A DNA stretch of 60,000 bases from Symsagittifera roscoffensis (Eukaryota > Xenacoelomorpha > Acoela > Convolutidae), in assembly GCF_963678635.1 (NCBI RefSeq), contig NC_087070.1:27840057-27900056 (forward strand), given 5' to 3'. The notes beneath the pieces were generated by a model that worked only from the letters and a program-made list of their open reading frames with translations, had not been told where the DNA came from and searched no databases. Below are positions 10,371 to 21,418 of the stretch, in pieces. The translations under genes and the position numbers were made by a program. Numbering within the stretch: the stretch's first letter is position 1; each line of letters opens with the position of its first letter.

Positions 10371-11438
10371 CATCTTTTATTGCAGTTGTTAGCGCGGCTA
10401 ACTATGCGTCCGTTTTTATAATGTAGTCATTTCTTATAGAACTTTTTGGATCAGTTTCTTGGAAAGGAACTAAAACTTGAACTAAATTAACTCTTGTTTC
10501 GGTTTTTGCTTAAATTTGTTCATTGGCCGTAGTTGATGAAATTTCTTTCTGTTCAGCCTCAACTTATTGCAATAAGTGATGATATATTGAATTGTTCACA
10601 AAATGTTTAGTTTGAAGATATTTGTTCAAATGCCCATATTCCGCAGTTGCTAAATAATCGTGAAAGTTTGTGAATAAAAAAAAGATTGTTCGAATTACGA
10701 GGAGAAATGTTACCAATTATTCTGAAAACTCTGAATTCAAATGTTATTTTAACTTTTTTCCGACCGTTCTTATTGTCAGAGGAACTTTTTGGTGCCGCGA
10801 CTTGGGAAAAGTCGTAGAAAAAGGCAATTTTAGCGGAAAAGGGGCTATTTGTTCGGTGAAAAAAGAAACTTTTGTCGAAAGAATGGGGTGATTATTGAGA
10901 CAAACTTAGGGTTTTCTCAAAAAAATGATAAAGTAAGGTCTTACGTTGTCTTGGAGTTAAGTTATTCTTTCAAACGCTGTCCGATCAATAACTCCAGAAA
11001 AAGTGGGGCAACCCTGGAACTAGTTTGAGCTCAGGAGTACTTACAGGACTTTTCTTCTAAGTCAACATACGTCTCCAGCTAGAAGTGATTGTCAGGAAAA
11101 CAGAGTGTGAATCCGGACAAGGATCTCAACAACTAGACGCTGGCTGACATCGGCGAGCAAAGTTTCCAAGAAAAAAACAGTTGAAAAATTGTAAGAACGT
11201 TAAATTTTAGTCCCATTTTATAGCAGTTAACTTTTGCTAAATGTATTTTTAGTATAAACCGAGCTATAACCTACCCTAATTCTCGAATACTTGTTAAGAT
11301 AACCTGAACCAAAAATTAAAAAACGTAGAATAAAGTGCTAAATGGTTTTCATAACTAAATTTTAAGAGAAGTGGAAAAAGTTATCAATACCTCACAAGAA
11401 TTTCGACCCAAAATTCAAATTTTTTGTTCAAAACGAAG
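10371..11438. other. Non-genic stretch, nothing recognised
   Basis: No supportable coding region or repeat structure was seen between the MITE cluster and the tandem duplication starting at 11439. Confidence 0.4.
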
Positions 11439-12873
11439 TAAAACACCAAAGTATTGGATATTTTTGTTCAAAAACATGAGACATTGTTGCCTCCTCCCCG
11501 CGTTTGCTTTTGTTGAGTGAGTTGTTTAAGCCAATTTTTTACCTCGGGTTTTACTCCATGGGTTGTCTAAAACTTATAGCAGTTCACTCAACTCGACCTT
11601 ACTGGTACCAATTTTTTTATCAGTCTGATAGTAAAACGTCGCATATCGACCCAAAAACCGTTCTCCCATCGTCACTGTCCGTTCTTCGCCGTAGTTGTGT
11701 GTGGTGGTTTGGATTCATTTCTTACCTCGGGTTTTGCTCCTAATTTTCAGATCAGGGGTTGTCTGATTTTCAGATCAATACAATCAACTTGTCCGCTTCC
11801 GTTCTCGCGCGTTTGCGTTTCAGTCCGTAAGCGAACCACCTCCGCCCGTAATCTTTGGATGTGCAGTACCGTGCACACAAAGACGTAACCGTACAGTTCA
11901 ATCAAAGACTTTGTCATACAATGTTTTTTTTTAAGATTCTAAAACTTACCTTAGAATAACTTAATGTAGCGTTCTCTACAACTATAATGGTTTTCATTTT
12001 AGCAGCCAGCTCTCTTTTTATGCAATACAAGCTCAACCCCAAAAGCTGAGAGCTAGATTGCAAAGAAATTGTCTAGCCCTAAAAGGACTTCCTTTAAATT
12101 TTTTTTGCAAGAAATCAAAACAAAACAGTGCAATACATTTTACACAATAACCCTCAGTTAGCATCCCGGAATGATATTGTTTTGTGACTTAATCATCAAC
12201 TCTATAATTAAGCATAAAGGAATATTTTTCAATGTTTGTCTGCTTTGCAACTAAATCGACTATTAAACAATTATAGAAACCGAATAACTGCAACCATTCA
12301 TTGTCACCGAGAGGGCACAGACAATATTCTTCCCGTTTTACAGGAGTCTGCCCCTTTAACTATTTCAATTTTAAATCAAACTAATTCTCAAAAAATTGCA
12401 AAAGATAAAACCATTCAAAAGCAATATAAAGCTTTGCATCAAATTTTTCGTCTCGAATTGAAAACTTTAACCATTATTTTACGACCCAGCCAAAATTTGA
12501 AAACCATTGTTGAAAAAGTTAAACGAAAAAAGAAATATGGTAAAAATCAACGAAAAGTTTTCAAAAGGAAGCAAACTATATGGCCGCCCAGAATGTCCTC
12601 GTTTTAATTCAAAGTGTTAGCATAAATTTTAAACAAATTTAGTTTTTCGTTTACCTTGTCAATTGAGTTTACTTTAATTTATTTTAAAAAAATTTTCTGA
12701 GTTGCTTGCAATTTTTATCTGTTAACGTTTGGTTAGCAGGCGAGATAAGGTGTTCATAGCAATTCTTTCGTTCAGCCAGAACTTTTTCCGAGTTGATTAC
12801 ACTGTGCTAATTTCTTACCTCAGGTTTCACTCCTGGGGGTTGTCTGATGCTCAGTGTAGTCACTTGTTGTACG

Positions 12874-14640
12874 ATGGCTGCCGACCCGTTTCCGCTTACC
12901 GCGAACGTTCCCTCGTCTCCGCCAGCAATGGCGTCGGATGTTGCCGATAAGATCAACCGTCTCACGCTAGCTAGGACCAATCTCGAAAAATGGTTAGATA
13001 TAAACCATGAGTGCATTCTTGAGGCCATTGAAAGGAAAGACCGCACCGCACTGTTAAAATCAAAAAATGGCTTCAAAGTTGTAAAGAATGCTCGGGAAAA
13101 GCCGTCTCCAAAAATGAAGAAATCTTTTTTTTACATCATAAAAATCCGACAAAGCAGCCTTGGAACAATGGTTAGAGATTTTAACACACAAAAACGATGA
13201 AATCCTTACTGAAGCCCGACAGTATCTTGAGGCCAAACAGACGCTCAGCCACTTTGAAAGTGTTAAATAAAGAACCTTTGCAACCACATCACATAAAAGT
13301 CATGTGGAATCTTCTAAGTATTGGTCTGCGCCCCTGACTTCTAGCCAAAGAAGTCAAGAGCTGAAAATTGCAACCTTGAGCCGTGAAGAAATAGAGCGAG
13401 AAAATGAAGCTTAACTTCGCTTAAAACAGCAGAAAAATCTATTAGAACTGGAAGAGTTGGCCCAACCTACCTTAACGGAAAATGCATTTCTTGAAGACAT
13501 GAAAAGGAAGTCAAGTCCGATAGACTTGCCCGAGGGGAGTCTTGCCGTAAGTAAAAGGACAGAAAACTGGGTGAATAAATCAACCGAAGAAATTCAGTCT
13601 GCACATAAAACCGAACCGTCACCGAGTGCTGCTGGTTTTAACCCCGTTCCGCGTTAACCCTGTTAACCAATCTTTCCATCCGGCGATTTCTGTCTCGACT
13701 AGTCAATTGGATGAAGATAAAACCAATATCGGAAATCCTTTGCAAGCCAGATCTGAAAAAAAAATAATCCGAAAAGAACTTTCCGCAAACGTCTAATAAA
13801 TCTACTGTGCTAGCCGTTGGTTTCATTCAAACCGCGCAAACCAGTCAGAGTCAAATTCTAGCTGTACTGTCGTGTGAAGTCAAAAATAGAAACGTGCCAA
13901 ACTCGGTTTCTGATTATACGAATTCGAACTCTCCATTAACCAGTGGCGGAACCGTCTTCTAGCAGCCGGAGTCTGAGTATCAATTTCCGGATTCCCGAGA
14001 TGACGGGTTTAATTATTGTAACCTTGATGAATACAATCACGTTGATCGAAACAAGCCGCCCTACCCGCTAATTAACGAACAAAAATCTCTAACTATCGAA
14101 GACCTCGCTGAGATTATTACCATGAACCGTAAAAATTCATTACCAGATTGGAAATTGTCTCGATACAACGGTGATCCTTTACATTTGCATGAATAATATG
14201 GCCAGTTTCTAAGCGCTTTCGACTCCGCCCGTTTGAGTGATGACGTCAAATTGACAAACTTGAAAACTCTCGTGACTGGGAAAGCCAAAAATGCCATCGC
14301 TGAAATTGCGTGTTCCGGTGTTATGTTTGAAGATACCTTGAACACTCTTATTCGTAGTTAATGATCATCTTGACAAACAAAATTGTTTCCCACCATTGAA
14401 GATGCATAATTCCGACAGCATTATAAGTTTTGCTTCTACCATCTCAAATCTTGTTGATGTGCTTAAGTCACTCTCCTATACCTAGGATTTGGAAGGTGTT
14501 GCTTTGTTGAACCAAGCATTAGGTAAATGCCACCCAACATGAAGGAATCATGGGCTCTTCACACAGTGAAAAAGAGTCTTTACCAACCATCTTTGCTCCA
14601 TTTCAATGACTGGCTGGCAGCTTCTATTGCAGTTTCTCAC
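12874..14640 (+). pseudogene. BEL/Pao gag relic, copy 1
   Basis: From an ATG at 12874 the first frame gives a Gag-like N-terminus (starts MAADPFPLTANV, then an INRLTLARTNLEKW block) that breaks by frameshift after about 13130. Further pieces in other frames lie at 13457-13657 and 14050-14360. The latter has the block LPDWKLSRYNGDPL, then a TGKAKNAIAEIA-type block, the pattern of BEL/Pao Gag (DUF1759-like). A later piece resembles the 'KLPPNMKESWALHTVK' segment followed by a serine/leucine-rich FNDWL block. Several stops and frame changes make it non-functional. MITE-A sequence abuts the 3' side. No linked protease or RT was found. Confidence 0.75.
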
Positions 14641-14687
14641 ATGAAAAGCCATTTTAAATAGACTTTTCTGTAATGAATTTCAGAAAA

Positions 14688-14812
14688 AATTAAAGGGGAG
14701 GGGGACTGGAAAAGAGCTTAAAGCTGTTCACAGTTGTCGATTTCATTGCATTATGACAACGTTAGGGAAGCTTCTCAAAACTGAATTTGAAAGGGGGGAA
14801 ATGGAAAAGAGC
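14688..14812. mobile_element. MITE-A right-end fragments (two, adjacent)
   Basis: Two successive G-run plus actggaaaagagc termini (about 14694-14720 and 14792-14812) follow tgtcgatttcattgcatt/gacaacgtt blocks of MITE-A, indicating overlapping or nested right ends without left ends. The same pair recurs at 17068-17091 and 17166-17188 in duplication unit 2. Confidence 0.55.
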
Positions 14813-14835
14813 CGCCTTTACAAAAACATTAGAGT

Positions 14836-14915
14836 CCATCACCCTTTGGGTCGGCAGGGGGTCGAATCCATGAGGTGAAGGGGGCGTTCACCCTCCACCC
14901 CTAAATCCGCCCCTG
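14836..14915. mobile_element. hAT-type MITE end fragment (unit 1)
   Basis: The block ccctttgggtcggcaggggg ... aaatccgcccctg is the reverse complement of the left end of the hAT MITE at 52755. About 80 bases and one terminus remain. The duplication junction lies exactly at its last base. Confidence 0.7.
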
Positions 14916-16352
14916 TAAAACACCAAAGTATTGGAGATTTTTATTCAAAAACATCAGACATTGTTGCCTCCTCTCCGCGTTTCCTTTTGTTGAGTGAGTT
15001 GTTTAAGCCAATTTTTTACCTCGGGTTTTACTCCATGGGTTGTCTAAAACTTATAGCAGTTCACTCAACTCGACCTTACTGGTACCGATTTTTTTATCAG
15101 TCTGATAGTAAAACGTCGCATATCGACCCCAAAAACGTTGTCCCATCGTCACTGTCCGTTCTTCGCCGTAGTTGCGTGTGTTGGTTTGGATTCATTTCTT
15201 AACTCGGGTTTTGCTCCTGATTTTCAGATCAGGGGTTGTCTGATTTTCAGATCAATACAATCAACTTGTCCGCTTCCGTTCGCGCGCGTTTGCGTTTCAG
15301 TCCGTAAGCGAACCACCTCCGCCCGTTATCTATGGGTGTGCAGTACCGTGCACACAAAGATGTAACCGTACAGTTCATACAAAGACTTTGTCATTCAATG
15401 TTTTTTTTTCTAAAGATTCTAAAACGTACCTTAGAATAACTTAATGTAGCGTTCTCTACAACTATAATGATTTTCATCTTAGCAGCCAGCTCTCTTTTTT
15501 ATGCAATACAATCTCAACCCCAAAAGCTGAGAGCTAGATTGCAAAGAAATTGTCTAGCCCTAAAAGGACTTCCTTTAAATTTTTTTGCAAGAAATCAAAA
15601 CAAAACAGTGCAATACATTTTACACAATAACCCTCAGTTAGCATCCCGGAATGATATTGTTCTGTGACTTAATCATCAACTCTATAATTAAGCATAAAGG
15701 AATATTTTTCAATGTTTGTCTGCTTTGCAACTAAATCGACTATTAAACAATTATAGAAACCGAATAACTGCAACCATTCATTGTCACCGAGAGGGCACAG
15801 ACAATATTCTTCCCGTTTTACAGGAGTCTGCCCCTTTAACTATTTCAATTTTAAATCAAACTAATTCTCAAAAATTGCAAAAGATAAAACCATTCAAAAG
15901 CAATATAAAGCTTTGCATCAAATTTTTCGTCTCGAATTGAAATCTTTAACCATTATTTTACGACCCAGCCAAAATTTGAAAACCATTGTTGAAAAAGTTA
16001 AACGAAAAAAGAAATATGGTAAAAATCAACGAAAAGTTTTCAAAAGGAAGCAAACTATATGGCCGCCCAGAATGTCCTCGTTTTAATTCAAAGTGTTAGC
16101 ATAAATTTTAATCAAATTTAGTTTTTCGTTTACCTTGTCAATTGAGTTTACTTTAATTTATTTTAAAAAAATTTTCTGAGTTGCTTGCAATTTTTATCTG
16201 TTAACGTTTGGTTAGCAGGCGAGATAAGGTGTTCATAGCAATTCTTTCGTTCAGCCAGAAGTTTTTCCGAGTTGATTACACTGTGCTAATTTCTTACCTC
16301 AGGTTTCACTCCTGGGGGTTGTCTGATGCTCAGTGTAGTCACTTGTTGTACG

Positions 16353-17014
16353 ATGGCTGCCGACCCGTTTCCGCTTACCGCGAACGTTCCCTCGTCTCCG
16401 CCAGCAATGGCGTCGGATGTTGCCGATAAGATCAACCGTCTCACGCTAGCTAGGACCAATCTCGAAAAATGGTTAGATATAAACCATGAGTGCATTCTTG
16501 AGGCCATTGAAAGGAAAGACCGCACCGCACTGTTAAAATCAAAAAATGGCTTCAAAGTTGTAAAGAATGCTCGGGAAAAGCCGTCTCCAAAAATGAAGAA
16601 ATCTTTTTTTTACATCATAAAAATCCAACAAAGCAGCCTTGGAACAGTGGTTAGAGATTTTAACACACAAAAACGATGAAATCTTTATTTAAGCCCGACA
16701 GTATTTTGAAACAGCCAGCCACAAACGGTTGTTATTGATCATCTTGACAAACTAAATTGTTTCCCACTATTGAAGATGCACAATTCTGACAGCATTACAA
16801 GTTTTGCTTCTACCATCTCAAATCTTGTTGATGTGCTTAAGTCACTCTCCTATACCCAGGATTTGGAAGGTGTTGCTTTGTTGAACCAAGCAATAGGTAA
16901 ATGCCACCCAACATGAAGGAATCATGGGCTCTTCACACAGTGAAAAGAAGTCTTTACCAACCATCTTTGCTCCATTTCAATGACTGGCTGGCAGCTTCTA
17001 TTGCAGTTTCTCAC
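16353..17014 (+). pseudogene. BEL/Pao gag relic, copy 2 (deleted)
   Basis: Starts with the same Gag-like ATG block as 12874, with the same early frameshift. It then jumps, by an internal deletion of about 1.1 kb, to the segment equivalent to 14360 onward. The deletion removes the best-conserved Gag core, so this copy is more degraded than copy 1. Confidence 0.7.
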
Positions 17015-17209
17015 AAGAAAAACCATTTTAAATAGACTTTCATGTAATGAATTTCAGAAAAAATTAAAGGGGAGGGGGACTGGAAAAGAGCCCAAAACTG
17101 TTCACAGTTGTCGATTTCATCGCATTATGACAACGTTAGGGAAGCTTCTCAAAACTGAATTTGAAAGGGGGGAACTGGAAAAGAGCCGCCTTTACAAAAA
17201 CATTAGTGT

Positions 17210-17289
17210 CCATCACCCTTTGGGTCGGCAGGGGGTCGAATCCATGAGGCGAAGGGGGCGTTCACCCTCCACCCCTAAATCCGCCCCTG
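17210..17289. mobile_element. hAT-type MITE end fragment (unit 2)
   Basis: Counterpart of 14836-14915, ending in aaatccgcccctg, followed by unrelated sequence aaattatagttat. Confidence 0.7.
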
Positions 17290-17383
17290 AAATTATAGTT
17301 ATAAACAATGATATTGATAATCAAAATAATAAATGGAATTCCACTTTATTTTTTTTCTAACAAGATAATTTACCAGAGGTTGT

Positions 17384-17598
17384 GGTTTTTTTCCAGTTCC
17401 CCCCTTTTCAAACTACGGAATTTGATGTTTTTTTTACGTGATATTACGGCTAATTGCGTGATGCTACGCTGTAAAGTATGAAAAACAAATCTGTTCACAG
17501 CTGTCGATTTGTTCACCACGCCAAATTTCATTGCATTTTAATAACGTTAAATAAGCTTTTGAAAATTGATTTTGAAAAGGGGGAACTGGAAAAGAGCC
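17384..17598. mobile_element. MITE-A element, complete
   Basis: A 215-base copy starting GGTTTTTTTCCAGTTCCCCC and ending GGGGGAACTGGAAAAGAGCC, with the full MITE-A interior (gtgatattacggctaattgc, gatttgttcaccacgcc). Flanks gaggttgt/aaggttgc match at 6 of 8 positions, consistent with an older 8-base target duplication. Confidence 0.85.
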
Positions 17599-17703
17599 AA
17601 GGTTGCCACTGATGGGTCTTTTTTAATTAGTAATGATAAACAATTCTTGAATTTGATAATTGCTTTTCGGTAATTTCGGTGAAACTAGAAATTTTGAAAG
17701 TTC

Positions 17704-17848
17704 GGGGTGAGAAAAGAACCAACAAATCGACAACTGTGAACAGATTTGTTCCTCATACTTTTCAGCGTAATTTCACGCATTTAGCTGTAATAACACGTAA
17801 AACAAACATAAAACTCGGTATTTTGAAAGAGGGAACTGGAAAAGAGCC
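17704..17848. mobile_element. MITE-A fragment, inverted interior
   Basis: The interior is the reverse complement of MITE-A (cgacaactgtgaacagatttg, cacgcatttagctgtaat, aaacataaaactcggtatt). It ends in agagggaactggaaaagagcc at 17848. The left terminus is reduced to ggtgagaaaagaacc. Confidence 0.65.
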
Positions 17849-20341
17849 CTTCAAAGTTGTCATAATACAGCGAAAAAAAGCAGGGACAGGAAAGCGCGGC
17901 AAAGAAAAAAATGACTTTTTAAGAAATTCTACAGCATTTTGATAAGAATTAAAGGTTAAGAAATAAAAGTTTCATTATGAGCGACTGGAAATGAAAGAGC
18001 AGATGCTAAAAAGGGGTATAGCAATAACAGTTGAATAGATCTGTCTTAAAAACAGTTTGTAGCCATTTTTGTCGAAGAATTGGCGGAAACATCTCATGAA
18101 GGGCCTGAAACGCTCATGAGGAGACGAAAAACTCAGACAAGAACAGATTGACGACTCGTTTAAAATAATGGCGGCCGCAGCGAGCGATGTAAGAAGAGTT
18201 TGACGTCTGATAGGAATAAACAGCCGAACAGATACGCAAGCCGTGTGAAACCCTCTGTAAACACAGTAGAGGGCGAAACACGAGGAGATAAAAAATGTCC
18301 GAGAAACTGAGCCGAGTGTCTCTAGAGCCGTACTGGACAAAATTGGCAACTCAAAATTTTCCAAGGGATCCAATGATCCAATCAAGCATCGACTCAATCA
18401 GTTTATAAAAAAAGTATTCACGTGGAATTTTGGACCGAGGGCTCTAGAGTTAGATAAAAGCTTTTGGTGCAGAGTGGGTAACCATACTGAAAGGAAAAAT
18501 AAGCAGTAAAAAGAAGAGAAAAAGTGGAAAAAATAGTTTAAACTACCTGTTCATAATGAAAAACTCGACCGGGGAAAACTGTGATTTAAACCCATAAGCT
18601 ATATAATTTTACAGAAAGTACAAAATGTTTTTGGCAGTAGCCAATTCTATAAAACTTTTGTCACGTGATATGATGTAATTCCGGTCTTGCCATAGTTTTG
18701 ATCTAAAAGTCGTAATTTACATCAGTTTGTTGAACTGTTGAATACAATTCAACGACAATTTTTTTTCATACTCTTAGAAAAACTTATGTTCGCACTATGT
18801 AAGTTCAGTATTACGGGCATTCTTTTATCTCTCATACCAAAGGATATCACACTTTCATACAAACCTAAGCAACAAATTTGCAAGGATCAATTTGCAAAAA
18901 CTCATTTTTGAATACATATATATTCACATTATATATATACTAGAGCAAAAAAATTTCAGGCAAATCGAAAAAAGTCCAAAAAAAATTGATCAAAACCAAA
19001 ACAGTGTCCGCGAAAGGAAACAATGACAAAACAGATAGCGATAGGTCCAGCTACTCAATCCGGGTGATGAGATTTGGACTCGAATAAAATGAACGTTCTT
19101 TCATGCGCCTTAAATATTTTGTGCACCCTAAACATTAATTTTTCCGGCACCTCAAATCTGATTAATATCGGGAAGTCTAAAGTGAAAATAGAAGTTTTCA
19201 CGATTTAAATAATTCAAATCTACAGAATATTAGTAATGGTAATCCAAGTTATATTCTTGGTTTAAAATAAAATAGTTATAGTTGGTGATTATTTGTTGTA
19301 ACTTTTTTCTGCACGAACATTTATTACGTAAGCAATGAAGAAGTTTGCGCTGAAAATTTAGCATAGTATGAAAAACATACAAGTTGCTTTAAAAAGCGTT
19401 CATTTGTAAATGATTTGCTTAAATCGCAACTATAGCCAAACCAGCCAAACAAAAAAGTAGAACTGATTATTGATACGCGAGGACTTTTTGACGGCTATTC
19501 GATTTCAATCAAATTCCAGGTTCGTTTTTTATCGTTTAATATTCACTTTTCAATTTGAAATAACTCAGAGAAGAAAAAAATTCAGGAGGTTACTGTTGAG
19601 AAAAGTTGTGACGGAAGGGATGACCGCCACCCTCATTTGAAAGCCCAGTTTTTTCAAATTGTTATTTTTTTGGCAATATTTTTGGGCATCCCTTTTTGTG
19701 GTATCTACAAAATAAGAGATGTTTACCCAACGAAGTTTCTTCTCTTATTCTACAATTCGTATGCAAAAAGCATAGTAATCAAAGTCATCTTTATATATGG
19801 TTCTTCCTGCTTCACTCGACTAACAAAAAATGAACAGGCACAGCGGAGAATAGAGATAATAGAGGATAATAGAGAAATCAAAGACACTTTCTTCTTCTAA
19901 GTTCTTCTTTAAATTATCCTTCCATTCAGGTCACTGCTTCCTACAAGGTCTCAAACTAGAAGAGCTTGTTAGCTCAATTTGGGTCCTTGTCGAATAAGAT
20001 AAAATTATATATTTAACAAAATGTGTACTTTGATTATTCGACTAAATTCAAATATTTCGTTCCAAAATGTATTTCGACCAACAATTGTCGAACCAAAATA
20101 TATTTTCTCCTGAAGCAACAATAAGTACTAAAAAATAGTTCGAATATATGTTTCGACCAACAATTGTCGAACCAAAATCTATTTTCTCCTGAAGGAACCA
20201 TAAAATACTAAAATTTCGAGAGCGCGCGGAAAACCAGGACCAAAAATTTCCAGAAAAAGATTGAAAATTAGCCATTTTTGTACAACAATTGCAGTGCAGA
20301 AATTTTAAAATTTGGGTGTGTTTTTGTAATTTTGCGCGTGA
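17849..20341. other. Mostly unassigned sequence upstream of RASEF-like exon 1
   Basis: A 140-codon - strand open frame (17975-18397) is rich in hydrophobic residues but has no ATG start and matches no domain I recognise, so it is not called. Around 20065-20230 there is an approximate two-copy tandem repeat of about 80 bases built on 'tttcgaccaacaattgtcg' and 'attttctcctgaag'. Nothing else could be supported. Confidence 0.4.
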
Positions 20342-20584
20342 GCTCAGAAAGCTGAAACCAGTGCAAGTTGTTTAGAGCTAAACCACCACCGTCAAAAACT
20401 GCTTCATGTGCAGAGCACTGGTTCTGATGCTGCTTTTATTCCAGACAAGAGAACCAACAGAGCTGCTCCTTGGACAGCCAGGACACCACTGGAGAAGAGG
20501 GAAGTAGTAGCAGCCACAGCCGTAGCAGCCACAGCCGCAGCAGCTGAGGACTATTGGCTGGATGAGATAAGTGCCTCTTCCAAT

Positions 20585-20710
20585 ATGTCCCTGCAGCATC
20601 ACCAGCATCAAGACGATGGTGGGATTTCATCTGATCACGTGTTCCGCCGCATAGATGTGAACAATAAAGGCTACATCACCAGACCAGAGCTCACAGACTA
20701 TGTCATGAAA
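20585..20710 (+). CDS. RASEF: RASEF-like exon 1: first EF-hand
   Basis: From the first in-frame ATG (20585) the reading gives 42 residues with a canonical EF loop at residues 24-35 (DVNNKGYITRPE: D1, N3, K5, G6, I8, E12). The donor is aaa|gtcagt at 20711, phase 0. The frame is open back to 20342 with no earlier ATG, and a good acceptor (gcttttattccag) ends at 20443. The true start may therefore lie in an upstream exon, with the Ala-rich, Asp/Glu-containing stretch before 20585 also translated. An out-of-frame ATG at 20406 would give only a short hydrophobic peptide. Its GC content is visibly higher than its surroundings. Confidence 0.75.
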
Positions 20711-21134
20711 GTCAGTGTGAACACTTTAAGAAGAAAATATCAGAACTTCAAATACGGCATCAAATTGTCTCGTGTAAATTTACAAGACAAAAAGAGAGAT
20801 ATCTGCTTTTGAACCCTTCCATAATTTTCGAATGTCACTCTCAAAGTTCCCATAAATAGCAGAACGCAAAAACCGCAAATCCAAACAGCCATTCGCAATA
20901 AATTTTAAGTCATGGGAACAAAACAAAAATTTGAAAGAATCTAAATGATATCTATTACAATTCTTAATTATCGAAAAAAAAATTCGGGACAGGTAATTTT
21001 GAATTGTTTTTTTCCCGAACTGTAAATGCGTATTTTGAAGCTGCAGTTAACTTTTTATGGAAAATTGTGTACGAACGTGTGAAAGAATTAGATATTTATA
21101 TCTGATGGCATATCTTGAAATTAGGTGTGTATTC

Positions 21135-21418
21135 AAAAAGCACCCTTGCCTTACTGCTCGTTTCACTATACAGGTGGTGTATTCTTTTATCCATTTCGAT
21201 ACCTTATAGATATTAAAGAGCTGTCTGGACGTCAGTGTGATTTATAGCTTTTATCAGGGACACACTGATAAAAGCTATAAATAACGTTAAACAAAACTGC
21301 TTGTAACGTGGCGAGTCTTTAATTGTTTTGAGAGCTTTTTAACATCTTTAAGGAATCGAAATTGATAAAAGAATACACCTTTATAGTGAAACGAGCAGTA
21401 AGGCAAGAGCGCTTCTTA
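21135..21418. mobile_element. Foldback element with about 70-base arms
   Basis: Arms at 21135-21204 and 21350-21418 are inverted repeats (cttgccttactgctcg / cgagcagtaaggcaag; gtgtattctttta / taaaagaatacac). Between them lies a perfect 17-base palindrome arm pair (21241-21257 and 21265-21281, tttatagcttttatcag) around a 7-base loop. Non-coding. It sits in RASEF intron 1. Confidence 0.75.

Larger units (their letters stand above)
11439..14915. repeat. Tandem duplication D1, unit 1 (3.48 kb)
   Basis: Direct duplication with 14916-17289. Both units begin taaaacaccaaagtattgga and end in ccctaaatccgcccctg, the terminus of a hAT-type MITE. The content is a BEL/Pao 5' region and gag relic, then MITE-A pieces, then a hAT MITE end. 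The leader has three copies of a motif resembling 'cttacctcgggtttt...ggttgtct' (about 11536, 11720, 12813), possibly LTR or leader fragments. Unit 1 keeps about 1.1 kb of gag that unit 2 has lost. Confidence 0.85.
14916..17289. repeat. Tandem duplication D1, unit 2 (2.37 kb, internally deleted)
   Basis: Near-identical to unit 1 over most of its length by eye. Unit 2 lacks the segment equivalent to about 13220-14355 (the break lies near 16700-16735) and has small indels, for example one A fewer near 15873. It ends in the same hAT MITE terminus at 17289. Confidence 0.85.

Noticed and set aside
12236-12607. 123-codon open frame (duplicated at 15716) in the leader of the gag relic
   Set aside because: The start codon is TTG, not ATG. 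The second copy is broken by a one-base deletion, and the sequence shows no known motif. More likely non-coding leader or LTR sequence.
14061-14345. 94-codon - strand open frame
   Set aside because: It is the antisense shadow of the conserved Gag core of the BEL/Pao relic on +.
17975-18397. 140-codon hydrophobic open frame on the - strand
   Set aside because: It starts at TTG directly after a stop, has no ATG near its start, no recognised domain and no clear splice borders. It may be chance or an undetected exon, but the evidence is too thin.
19637-19900. 87-codon + strand open frame with a hydrophobic N-terminus
   Set aside because: Looks like a signal or membrane segment by composition, but the sequence is low-GC, isolated and matches nothing known; AT-rich DNA gives such frames by chance.
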